Shown here piece after piece: positions 1 to 5,398 of a stretch of 5,398 nucleotides of DNA (positions are counted from its first letter, which is position 1; the number at the start of each line of letters is the position of its first letter). The position numbers and the translations under genes were made by a program. Below the pieces are notes generated by a model. That model was not told where the DNA came from, made no database searches, and saw only the letters and a list, made by a program, of their open reading frames with translations. Source of the stretch: Demequinaceae bacterium (GTDB lineage Bacteria; Actinomycetota; Actinomycetes; Actinomycetales; Demequinaceae); contig WTKG01000136.1 of NCBI GenBank assembly GCA_011524475.1, positions 1 to 5,398 of the forward strand, given 5' to 3'.

Positions 1-236
1 TCCACATCCACCGACTTCACCACATCGGCTAACAGGTCATAGTTAGAGCCGCGCCCAAAAGCTGCGTCTAAGTCAACAAGGTGAATCCATGCAGCTCCTC
101 CGCGTTCCCAGTCATACGCGGCCTCACGCGGATCTCCATAACTTGTCTCTGACCCCGCCTCTCCTTGGACAAGACGCACGGCCTGGCCGTCCGCCACGTC
201 CACAGCAGGGAGAAGTTCAAGCACTGGGTTCGTCAC
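1..236 (-). CDS. priA: HisA/PriA isomerase, N-terminal part (cut by window edge)
   Basis: The first 78 codons of a (beta/alpha)8-barrel isomerase are present; the gene runs off the left edge. HisA converts ProFAR to PRFAR in histidine synthesis. In many Actinomycetota the same enzyme (PriA) also does the TrpF reaction of tryptophan synthesis. The amino end is diagnostic: [20 protein letters not shown] at residues 6-25 with the expected catalytic Asp13 on strand 1, then YGDPREAA (33-40) and [15 protein letters not shown] (51-65), close to actinobacterial PriA. The start is a GTG at 236-234, chosen because GGAAGG lies nine bases upstream; a second in-frame GTG at 224-222 is less well placed. 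The gene begins six bases after the hisH stop, so the two are surely co-transcribed. The family is certain. Dual activity is inferred from the lineage and cannot be shown from this fragment. Confidence 0.95.
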   Translation of the reverse strand, partial: MTNPVLELLPAVDVADGQAVRLVQGEAGSETSYGDPREAAYDWERGGAAWIHLVDLDAAFGRGSNYDLLADVVKSVDV

Positions 237-242
237 GAAAAA

Positions 243-902
243 CTACCTTCCAAGAGTGGAAATCCAATTACGCAAGAGCGCAAGCCCTGCGTCACCGGAT
301 TTCTCGGGGTGAAATTGAGTAGCGGCCAGCGGGCCATTCTCGACAGCTGCCACAAATCGTACGGGACCCTCGGAGTTACCTGCCTTCGCCCACGTCACTA
401 TCGGAGGTGCCAAAGGGGCGGTATCTACGTCTGCCAAAGGAAATTCTTGTGCCGCATAACTGTGCACAAAATAGAACTTTTCGTGCGCAATACCGTCAAA
501 AAGAACGCTGTGCGCTGGCGTCTCCACCGGCGCCCAACCCATATTGGGGCTTACCGGAATATCTAGCGGAGTCACGCTTCCTGGCCATTGCGCAAGTCCC
601 GCGCTGCGTTCTCCATGCTCCACTCCGGCATCGAACATGATCTGGAGGCCGACACATATTCCCAGCACCGGCCTCCCCCCGGCAAGGCGGCGCTCAATTA
701 TCTGGTCTCCTCTGGCTGCTCGCAGTCCTTCCATGACTGCAGCGAAGGCTCCGACGCCAGGCACCACGAGCCCATGCGCCTCTTCTGCCACCTGGCGGTC
801 CGCAGTCAGCTGCACATCGGCGCCCACATGTTCTAGGGCCCGCACCGCACTACGGACGTTGCCGAAGCCGTAGTCAAAAACACATATCCTCGGAGAGTTC
901 AT
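243..902 (-). CDS. hisH: Imidazole glycerol phosphate synthase, glutaminase subunit HisH
   Basis: Class I glutamine amidotransferase of 219 residues, a normal length. It hydrolyses glutamine and passes ammonia to HisF, which turns PRFAR into IGP and AICAR in the cytosol. Visible motifs: FDYGFGNVRS (9-18), the oxyanion-strand segment VPGVGAF (47-53), the nucleophile elbow GICVGLQ (81-87) with Cys83, the HisH-type PNMGW (119-123), YFVHSYA (144-150), and QFHPEKSG (196-203) giving His198 and Glu200 of the triad. The stop TAG is at 245-243. The ATG at 902 puts the first strand at the family's usual place. A GTG one codon earlier (905-903) has slightly better spacing from a weak GAAG (917-914). A TTG at 929 would add nine residues with no ribosome site and is unlikely. 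It lies 42 bases after hisB and six before priA. The partner hisF is not in the window. Confidence 0.97.
   Translation of the reverse strand: MNSPRICVFDYGFGNVRSAVRALEHVGADVQLTADRQVAEEAHGLVVPGVGAFAAVMEGLRAARGDQIIERRLAGGRPVLGICVGLQIMFDAGVEHGERSAGLAQWPGSVTPLDIPVSPNMGWAPVETPAHSVLFDGIAHEKFYFVHSYAAQEFPLADVDTAPLAPPIVTWAKAGNSEGPVRFVAAVENGPLAATQFHPEKSGDAGLALLRNWISTLGR
246..251 (-). promoter_or_regulatory. Ribosome binding site of hisA/priA
   Basis: GGAAGG on the minus strand lies inside the last codons of hisH, with nine bases between it and the GTG at 236-234. It decides the GTG start over the next in-frame GTG (224-222), which would be about 21 bases away from it. Confidence 0.7.
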
Positions 903-944
903 CACTAGAGTCGCTTCAATTTCACGCAAACAGAGCCACGGGCC

Positions 945-1553
945 CTACAGGGCGCCCTTGGTGGAAGGAATCCCCACCACCTGGTCATCACGTGCAACAG
1001 CGGCACGTAACGCACGCGCAAGAGCTTTAAATTGCGCCTCAACAATGTGGTGCGGATCACGACCCGCCAGGACTCTCACGTGCACACTAATGCCGGCATG
1101 ATGGGCGATGGACTCTAGTGCGTGTGCTGTGAGCGACCCCGAGAAATTCCCTCCAATGAGGTGAGTGGCCTGCCCGACCGGCTCTCCACTGTGCACAAAG
1201 TAGGGCCTGCCCGAAACGTCCACCACTGCGTGCGCCAGAGCTTCATCTAACGGCACGTGCGCATCTCCAAAACGTGCAATTCCAGACTTGTCACCTAGCG
1301 CTTCCTTCAGTGCCTGGCCGATGCAAATAGCCACATCTTCGACGGTGTGGTGGGCATCTATCTCAATGTCCCCTGTGGCTTCGACAGTGAGGTTCATCAA
1401 CGAATGTTTGCCCAGAGCAGTCAACATGTGGTCGTAAAACGGGACTCCAGTGGAAATCTTTGTGGTTCCAGACCCATCGATGTCCATCTCCACCGTGACA
1501 TCGGATTCACTGGTGGTACGCGTCACGCGCGCACTTCTCGCGGCTGCACTCAT
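945..1553 (-). CDS. hisB: Imidazoleglycerol-phosphate dehydratase HisB (monofunctional)
   Basis: Removes water from IGP to give imidazole-acetol phosphate, the sixth step of histidine synthesis; members of the family form manganese-dependent 24-mers. The 202-residue length matches the monofunctional form, with no fused histidinol-phosphate phosphatase. Both metal-binding repeats are visible: FYDHML (39-44) with DAHHTVEDV (66-74), and later [11 protein letters not shown] (144-154) with [12 protein letters not shown] (166-177). PLDEALA (101-107) and the C-terminal PSTKGAL (196-202) are further family signatures. The start is the ATG at 1553-1551, which overlaps the hisC stop as ATGA and has a strong GGGAGGAG ribosome site before it. 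An in-frame ATG at 1571 would add six residues but sits upstream of that ribosome site and lacks its own. The stop is TAG at 947-945. Expression is probably coupled to hisC. Confidence 0.97.
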   Translation of the reverse strand: MSAAARSARVTRTTSESDVTVEMDIDGSGTTKISTGVPFYDHMLTALGKHSLMNLTVEATGDIEIDAHHTVEDVAICIGQALKEALGDKSGIARFGDAHVPLDEALAHAVVDVSGRPYFVHSGEPVGQATHLIGGNFSGSLTAHALESIAHHAGISVHVRVLAGRDPHHIVEAQFKALARALRAAVARDDQVVGIPSTKGAL

Positions 1554-2644
1554 GCGGTGATCTCCTCCCATGCTTTACGAAACAGCGCCATTTCTTGAGA
1601 CGTGCCTATGGTGACTCGAAGCCATCCTGGCGGACCTATCACCCGGATAAGCACTCCGCGCTCAAGAAGTTCGTGGAATAGCCTCTCACGGTCGCGGTGG
1701 GGTCCGAACAGCACAAAGTTGGCATCAGAGTCGACCACGGTGTAGCCCCGACCGCGTAGATATGTCACCGTATTGTCACGTTCCTGTCGAATTTTTCCCA
1801 CCTGCGACAACAAGGCTTCACTGTGGTGGAGCGCTGCTCGCGCTGTTGCCTGAGTAACAGCACTGAGGTGATACGGCAGCCTGACAATCCGCAGCGCGTC
1901 AATCACCGCAGGCGAGGCCACGGCATAGCCCAATCGCGCACCTGCCAAAGCAAACGCCTTGGACATCGTTCTCGTGACAATGACGTGGGGATAATCTCTC
2001 ACTCGAGTCACGAAACTAGGGACTCCTGGTCGACGAAACTCTGCATACGCCTCATCCACTACTACGACACAGCCTCCGGGCACATTCGCGGCGGCGGCAC
2101 ACACCGCCTCCAGTTCGTGCGACGCCGCCGCGTTTCCTGACGGATTATTAGGGCTCGCGAGCACGACTAGCGTGGGAGTTTCGTGCTCTATTGCCGAAAG
2201 CAACGCATCCATGTCGAGACCGAAGTCTTCTCTGCGTTGCACGTGCACTAGGTGAGTAAAGGATTCTCGCGCATATTCGGGATACATGGAATACGTAGGA
2301 GACGCCGCCACCACTGTTCTTCCGGGACCACCAAAAGCTTGGTGAATATGCATCATTACTTCGTTAGAACCATTCGCGGCCCACACGTTATCCGCTGTCA
2401 AGCCCGGTGCGTCAGACTCACGCGCAACATACTGGGCAAGATCCGCACGTAAGGCCGTGGCGTCCCGGTCAGGATAGCGATTCAGTCCCGTTGCGGCCTC
2501 ACGAACATGATCACTAATCGCATCAATCACCTCAGCCGGCGGTGGATACGGGTTCTCGTTTACATTGAGCAGTGCCTCCGCTTGCACCTGTGGGGCGCCA
2601 TACGGCAGTGCACCCGCGAGGTCATTCCGCAAAGGTAAGTCCAT
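1550..2644 (-). CDS. hisC: Histidinol-phosphate aminotransferase HisC
   Basis: PLP-dependent class I/II (fold type I) aminotransferase that converts imidazole-acetol phosphate and glutamate to histidinol phosphate and 2-oxoglutarate. The 364 residues are a usual length. Visible in order: [10 protein letters not shown] (27-36) substrate loop, NGSNE (91-95) at the cofactor phosphate, SPNNPSG (164-170), DEAYAEF (197-203) with the Asp that pairs with the PLP ring nitrogen, [15 protein letters not shown] (227-241) with the Schiff-base Lys229, and LRVTIGT (342-348) with the carboxylate-binding Arg343. The ATG at 2644 matches the usual beginning (LPLRNDLAG then PYGAPQ). The gap to hisD is 19 bases and holds no Shine-Dalgarno sequence, but a TAGAAT hexamer sits six bases before the ATG. 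The stop TGA overlaps the hisB start by four bases (ATGA). The family also includes aromatic transaminases; the operon position makes HisC secure. Confidence 0.97.
   Translation of the reverse strand: MDLPLRNDLAGALPYGAPQVQAEALLNVNENPYPPPAEVIDAISDHVREAATGLNRYPDRDATALRADLAQYVARESDAPGLTADNVWAANGSNEVMMHIHQAFGGPGRTVVAASPTYSMYPEYARESFTHLVHVQRREDFGLDMDALLSAIEHETPTLVVLASPNNPSGNAAASHELEAVCAAAANVPGGCVVVVDEAYAEFRRPGVPSFVTRVRDYPHVIVTRTMSKAFALAGARLGYAVASPAVIDALRIVRLPYHLSAVTQATARAALHHSEALLSQVGKIRQERDNTVTYLRGRGYTVVDSDANFVLFGPHRDRERLFHELLERGVLIRVIGPPGWLRVTIGTSQEMALFRKAWEEITA
1562..1569 (-). promoter_or_regulatory. Strong ribosome binding site of hisB
   Basis: GGGAGGAG on the minus strand, inside the hisC 3' end. 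AGGAG (1566-1562) is eight bases from the ATG at 1553. It settles the hisB start at 1553 and not at the ATG at 1571, which overlaps the motif. It is the strongest Shine-Dalgarno match seen in the his cluster. Confidence 0.85.
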
Positions 2645-2650
2645 AAGGCG

Positions 2651-2656
2651 ATTCTA
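2651..2656 (-). promoter_or_regulatory. Possible -10 element of a leaderless hisC promoter
   Basis: TAGAAT on the minus strand differs by one base from TATAAT and fits the actinobacterial TANNNT pattern. Exactly six bases follow before the hisC ATG, so the A of the ATG would be the first transcribed base. hisC has no Shine-Dalgarno sequence, which fits. No -35 hexamer is recognisable at the expected place (about 2674-2679). Seen: the motif and spacing. Inferred: that it acts as a promoter. hisC may instead only be read through from hisD. Confidence 0.35.
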
Positions 2657-2663
2657 GTGAGAG

Positions 2664-3998
2664 CTACGCGGGACGCTCGGACCCACCACGCGCACGAATT
2701 GCCTCACCGTGAGCGGGAAGGTTCTCCGCTTCAGCCAACGTAACAATATGATCTGCCACGGCATCTAGCGCCGCTGGCGAATAGTTCACGATCGGCATTG
2801 CCTTCAAGAAGGCCGTTGTCCCCAGTCCAGAGGTGAACCGAGCAGTCCCTCCCGTGGGAAGGACGTGGTTAGAGCCAGCAATGTAGTCACCAAGCGACAC
2901 CGGACTGGTGGGGCCTACAAAAATCGCACCAGCGTTACGGATCCGCATGGCAACGTCCGTGGCGTTTTCTGTTATGACTTCAAGGTGTTCTGGAGCGTAT
3001 GCATCGGCGACCTCAATGCAGGCGTTCATGTCATCTACGATCACAACTCCACTTTGTTTCCCCTCGAGTGCTTCACGCACGCGGGCAGAATGACGCGTAT
3101 GTGTCGCCGCCACCTCGACATCAGAGATCACTGCATGGGCAAAAGACTCAGAATCAGTAATTAACACAGCACCCGCGAGCGGATCGTGCTCTGCCTGAGA
3201 CACCAGATCAGCCGCCACCAGCAGCGAATCAGCGCTCTTGTCAGCAATGACGGCAACCTCTGTAGGGCCAGCTTCCGCATCGATACCCACGATGCCCTGG
3301 ACAGCCCGTTTCGCTGCCGCCACGAATCTATTACCTGGCCCGGTGATGACATCCACTGGCACACAGGCGGTGCCGTTTTCGTAAACAACCCCGAATGTCA
3401 GCATCGCGATTGCTTGCGCCCCTCCCACTGCATAAACCTCGTCCACACCTAAAAGCGCACAGGTCGCCATAATCGTCTCGTCGGGAAGACCTCCCGCTTC
3501 CACACGAGGAGGGCTCACCACCGCAATGCACGATACACCGGCAGCCTGCGCCGCCACCACATTCATGACTACCGACGAGGGATAGACAGCAAGCCCTCCC
3601 GGCACATAAAGGCCCACCCGCCGCACCGGAACCCATCGGTATTGCACCTGCGCCCCCGGAGCGATGTCGACACAAACGTCAGGGGGAACCGTCGCTTCAT
3701 GAAAAGAGCGCACGCGTCGGATGGACTCTTCTAAAGCTTCCCGAATCTCAGAATCGAGACCCTCAAGAGCAGCCGTGAGAGCGGTGTGGGGCACTCTGAC
3801 CTGGTCGGGAACGATGTTGTCGAAACGCATGCTTGCGTCACGGACCGCCTCGAGACCGCGTAAGCGCACATCGGCAATGATGGGCTCCACGACATCCATG
3901 GCCGACTTCACGTCGTGAGCGGCCCTTGGAACTAACGAGACAAGCTCCTCTGCGCTGACGTCGCGCCCCCGGAGATCAATTGTGCGTAACACGCTCAC
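2664..3998 (-). CDS. hisD: Histidinol dehydrogenase HisD
   Basis: Catalyses the last two steps of the pathway, NAD-dependent oxidation of L-histidinol through histidinal to L-histidine, as a zinc-dependent homodimer. At 444 residues it is a normal length. Motifs: RVGLYVPGG (127-135), VGGAQAIA (191-198), TGPGN (219-223), AGPTEVAV (243-250), SQAEHD (267-272), APEHLE (335-340), GDYIAGSNHVLPT (370-382) and LPAHGEAI (427-434). Residues matching the E. coli zinc ligands are Gln268, His271, Asp371 and His430; the catalytic pair is Glu337/His338, so the enzyme should be active. The start given is the GTG at 3998. A second GTG at 3992, giving an amino end two residues shorter, is at least as likely because a TACAGT hexamer lies exactly six bases before it and neither start has a ribosome site. 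It follows the membrane protein gene by 32 bases and leads the visible his cluster. Confidence 0.97.
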   Translation of the reverse strand: MSVLRTIDLRGRDVSAEELVSLVPRAAHDVKSAMDVVEPIIADVRLRGLEAVRDASMRFDNIVPDQVRVPHTALTAALEGLDSEIREALEESIRRVRSFHEATVPPDVCVDIAPGAQVQYRWVPVRRVGLYVPGGLAVYPSSVVMNVVAAQAAGVSCIAVVSPPRVEAGGLPDETIMATCALLGVDEVYAVGGAQAIAMLTFGVVYENGTACVPVDVITGPGNRFVAAAKRAVQGIVGIDAEAGPTEVAVIADKSADSLLVAADLVSQAEHDPLAGAVLITDSESFAHAVISDVEVAATHTRHSARVREALEGKQSGVVIVDDMNACIEVADAYAPEHLEVITENATDVAMRIRNAGAIFVGPTSPVSLGDYIAGSNHVLPTGGTARFTSGLGTTAFLKAMPIVNYSPAALDAVADHIVTLAEAENLPAHGEAIRARGGSERPA

Positions 3999-4004
3999 AC
4001 TGTA
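3999..4004 (-). promoter_or_regulatory. Possible -10 element of a leaderless hisD promoter
   Basis: TACAGT on the minus strand fits TANNNT and is followed by six bases and then the in-frame GTG at 3992-3990, so that G would be the first transcribed base. It lies in the 32-base gap after the membrane protein gene. No Shine-Dalgarno sequence precedes either candidate GTG. No -35 match is visible at 4022-4027. If real, it makes the his genes a transcription unit separate from the kinase-like pair upstream. This is an inference from motif and spacing only. Confidence 0.35.
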
Positions 4005-4026
4005 TCGGGCATAGCCCTGATGCCTG

Positions 4027-4041
4027 GCACCTATGAGGTGC
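4027..4041. repeat. Short perfect inverted repeat around the membrane-gene stop codon
   Basis: GCACCT-ATG-AGGTGC on the plus strand has perfect six-base arms with a three-base centre. The stop codon of the membrane protein gene (TAG at 4033-4031) begins in its centre and runs into one arm. No T-run follows on the minus strand, so it does not look like an intrinsic terminator. It lies where the -35 region and upstream part of the possible hisD promoter would be, so it could be an operator or an RNA hairpin protecting the transcript end, or it may be chance. Confidence 0.35.
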
Positions 4042-5113
4042 GCGGAGCGGAAGAAACCACTTGGGCATCTTCGTTGAGGTCATAACGATCTGTTCCTAGC
4101 TCGGTCGTTACCACAATCGATACTGCTATTTTGCGTCCCGCCGGAGCCAGCCTGACGGTGACTGTTCCCCCGTTGGCCTTCTCAAGAATCCAGACCACCC
4201 TTTGTGATAATTCATCCATCGCGGCGATTGTCGGGAGACTCGCGCCTCGATCATCAATCAGGGTGACATCTGTCCCCCGGAGACGGGCACCTCTGGCCGC
4301 CTGGATTATCTGGGGCGTACTAAGAGAACGGCATCGGACTGTATCGCGAATCGCCGCTTCCGCAACCGCAAATTCTTTCTGTTCTGCGGATGTTGCTATT
4401 TTCCCTTCCGACTCTACGATTCTTCGCAACATCGGCACCGCAAGAGAACGCAGTTCTGTAAGTCGGGAATGCCGCACGTCACCCTCTGTGTGGGCCGTTG
4501 CCGACTCTTGTGCGATCCGTGTTCCTTGAAGCCGGAGTTCGTTAATTTCAACAGACGTGCGCCTCAAGGCACGTGTGGACAAAATGGCAACCAGCACAAT
4601 CGCCGCACTCGTTTGGAAACGTTCAAGCTCACCGAGAGCATCAACACCGATACCTGTGGCCCACGCCACGTGAACGAGTGCCGTGAGCACCAACCCGACC
4701 CATGCCGCAATTCCTCGGCCGCGCATGGCAAGGAAGAAAAGCATCCACGTGACACCAAAAATGTGCCAGGCTTCTCTCCCTGGACCGTCGTTTTCAACGA
4801 CATTGGACGCCACCAGAGAAGTGGATGCGGTGCCAGCAAAAATAACCCCCCACGTCCATAAAAGAGGAAATGGGTCTGAGTGTTTACGTGTTAAAAGAAG
4901 CGCCCCGGAAAGGGTAATTCCCAATGCGACAAGACTTATCGCGGGCTCTCGCACATTGTCTAATGTCAATACCGTTAACGTGGTGAGGGCGAAAACAAAT
5001 ACTGCATAGAGCAAAGCTGCGCCACGTCCACCGACTCGCAAAAGAGTAGAGACATCGACAACCTCATCCGGTCTCTGTAAGCCTGATTCACGTGCGGTAC
5101 GTCCAGAATTCAC
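4031..5113 (-). CDS. Six-helix membrane protein with degenerate histidine-kinase-like tail
   Basis: A 360-residue integral membrane protein of unproven function. After a hydrophilic N-terminus, about six hydrophobic segments are visible (near 31-51, 57-75, 83-103, 115-130, 134-154 and 168-182). A charged helical linker follows (183-235), then a cytosolic region with RDTVRCRSLS (256-265), ARGARLRG (273-280), TLIDDRG (284-290) and VTVRLAPAGRKIAVSIVV (318-335). The layout is that of an actinobacterial NarL/DesK-type sensor kinase. However, I find no phospho-acceptor His in an E/LHD-type motif, no N-box Asn, and no DxGxG or GxG nucleotide boxes, so the ATPase-like part looks inactive. The start is the GTG at 5113-5111, which overlaps the preceding stop as GTGA and has AGGAG six bases before it; a GTG at 5131 would add six residues and lacks such a site. 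It is probably a pseudokinase subunit of the neighbouring ATPase protein. The stop TAG is 32 bases before hisD. Confidence 0.85.
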   Translation of the reverse strand: MNSGRTARESGLQRPDEVVDVSTLLRVGGRGAALLYAVFVFALTTLTVLTLDNVREPAISLVALGITLSGALLLTRKHSDPFPLLWTWGVIFAGTASTSLVASNVVENDGPGREAWHIFGVTWMLFFLAMRGRGIAAWVGLVLTALVHVAWATGIGVDALGELERFQTSAAIVLVAILSTRALRRTSVEINELRLQGTRIAQESATAHTEGDVRHSRLTELRSLAVPMLRRIVESEGKIATSAEQKEFAVAEAAIRDTVRCRSLSTPQIIQAARGARLRGTDVTLIDDRGASLPTIAAMDELSQRVVWILEKANGGTVTVRLAPAGRKIAVSIVVTTELGTDRYDLNEDAQVVSSAPRTS

Positions 5114-5398
5114 GAGGCACTCCTGCTCCACGACAGGCGCACTTTTGTGCCTTCTCCCACGCCTGATTCGATACTTGCAGAGCCACCTTCAATCAAGTTC
5201 ATGCGATCCAAGATGCTGGTACGCAGACCAAGGCGACGAGAATCTACTAGTGCTGGATCAAAACCTCGCCCGTCGTCTTGCACCACAATATTTATGCCGC
5301 TGTCTTCGACATCTATAGACACGTTGCGCGCTACGGCACGTGTGCCATCTTGCGCATGTTTGACGGAGTTCAAGACAGCCTCTGCCATTGCCTGACTT
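5110..5398 (-). CDS. GHKL/histidine-kinase-type ATP-binding domain, C-terminal part (cut by window edge)
   Basis: The last 95 codons of a gene that continues past the right edge; the reading frame is open to the edge, so the internal ATG at 5388 is not a true start. The fragment is a HATPase_c (GHKL) domain. It has an N-box EAVLNSVKHA at fragment residues 6-15 with the Mg-coordinating Asn10, a G1 box DDGRGFD (41-47), RLGLRTS (55-61) in the ATP-lid/G2 region, and EGGSASIESGVGEGT (70-84) ending in the GEGT turn. This pattern is typical of NarL/DesK-family sensor kinases (partners of LuxR-type regulators); an RsbW-like anti-sigma kinase is less likely. The phospho-acceptor and sensor parts lie outside the window. 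The stop TGA overlaps the next gene's GTG by four bases, so both proteins are probably made together. The nucleotide-binding boxes appear intact. Confidence 0.9.
   Translation of the reverse strand, partial: SQAMAEAVLNSVKHAQDGTRAVARNVSIDVEDSGINIVVQDDGRGFDPALVDSRRLGLRTSILDRMNLIEGGSASIESGVGEGTKVRLSWSRSAS
5120..5125 (-). promoter_or_regulatory. Ribosome binding site of the membrane protein gene
   Basis: CAGGAG on the minus strand lies within the 3' end of the ATPase gene, six bases before the GTG at 5113-5111. It selects that GTG over the in-frame GTG at 5131, which lies upstream of the motif, and supports translational coupling through the GTGA overlap. Confidence 0.75.

Noticed and set aside
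165..566. A 133-residue plus-strand open frame opposite hisH and the priA start.
   Set aside because: It lies antisense to well-identified genes, has no recognisable domain or ribosome site, and its composition is that of a complementary-strand shadow.
243..929. hisH starting at the TTG at 929 (228 residues).
   Set aside because: No ribosome site precedes it, and the added nine residues come before the point where HisH proteins normally begin.
942..953. Small hairpin GCCC-TACA-GGGC around the hisB stop codon, considered as a terminator between hisB and hisH.
   Set aside because: The stem is only four base pairs with no T-run after it, and hisH is the expected next gene of the same operon. 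It is probably chance in GC-rich sequence.
4007..4017. GGGC-TAT-GCCC hairpin in the gap before hisD, considered as a terminator or attenuator.
   Set aside because: Four-base stem, no T-run, no leader peptide with consecutive His codons, and far too little room (32 bases) for an attenuator or T-box.
3999..4030. T-box riboswitch or histidine leader upstream of hisD.
   Set aside because: The gap is only 32 bases and the preceding sequence is coding. No T-box consensus or His-codon run is present.
4131..4861. Two plus-strand open frames (4131-4529 and 4469-4861) opposite the membrane protein gene.
   Set aside because: They run antisense to a gene with clear membrane helices and coupled start, are rich in Arg/Ser/Pro as shadows of GC-biased codons are, and match no family I recognise.
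5110..5388. A complete small 92-residue ATPase protein starting at the ATG at 5388.
   Set aside because: The frame stays open to the window edge and the ATG falls within the N-box helix of the domain, so it is an internal Met of a longer gene.

Overview
The window is a stretch of actinobacterial chromosome in which every recognisable gene lies on the minus strand. Read in the direction of transcription (right to left), it holds: the 3' end of a gene for a GHKL/histidine-kinase-type ATP-binding protein (5398-5110, cut by the window edge); a six-helix membrane protein with a cytosolic tail resembling an inactive kinase (5113-4031); then histidine biosynthesis genes hisD (3998-2664), hisC (2644-1550), hisB (1553-945), hisH (902-243) and the first 78 codons of hisA/priA (236-1, cut by the other edge). 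Coding density is close to complete. The longest gap is 42 bases, and no RNA gene, mobile element, CRISPR array or plasmid feature was seen.

The order hisD-hisC-hisB-hisH-hisA, a monofunctional HisB of about 200 residues, and the very characteristic PriA amino terminus ([20 protein letters not shown]) point to Actinomycetota. GC content looks moderate by eye, clearly above 50% but below that of Streptomyces-like genomes. I would not name a genus.

The five his genes cover consecutive or linked steps. HisH with HisF (not in the window) makes IGP from PRFAR, HisA/PriA supplies PRFAR, HisB dehydrates IGP, HisC transaminates the product, and HisD carries out the final two oxidations to histidine. 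All catalytic motifs I could check are intact, so this is a working operon and not a relic. hisC and hisB overlap as ATGA. hisB and priA have good Shine-Dalgarno sequences. hisD and hisC have none, but each has a TANNNT hexamer six bases before a start codon, the usual geometry for an actinobacterial leaderless promoter.

The right third is the less ordinary part. A GHKL ATPase domain with its nucleotide-binding boxes is coupled through a GTGA overlap to a membrane protein whose own ATPase-like region has lost those boxes and which lacks an obvious phospho-acceptor motif. This suggests a two-subunit signalling protein made of an active and an inactive partner. No response regulator is visible, and any link to histidine synthesis is only positional. 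I see no strong case for a wholly new system here. The kinase/pseudokinase pair and the leaderless-type his starts are the points worth following up.
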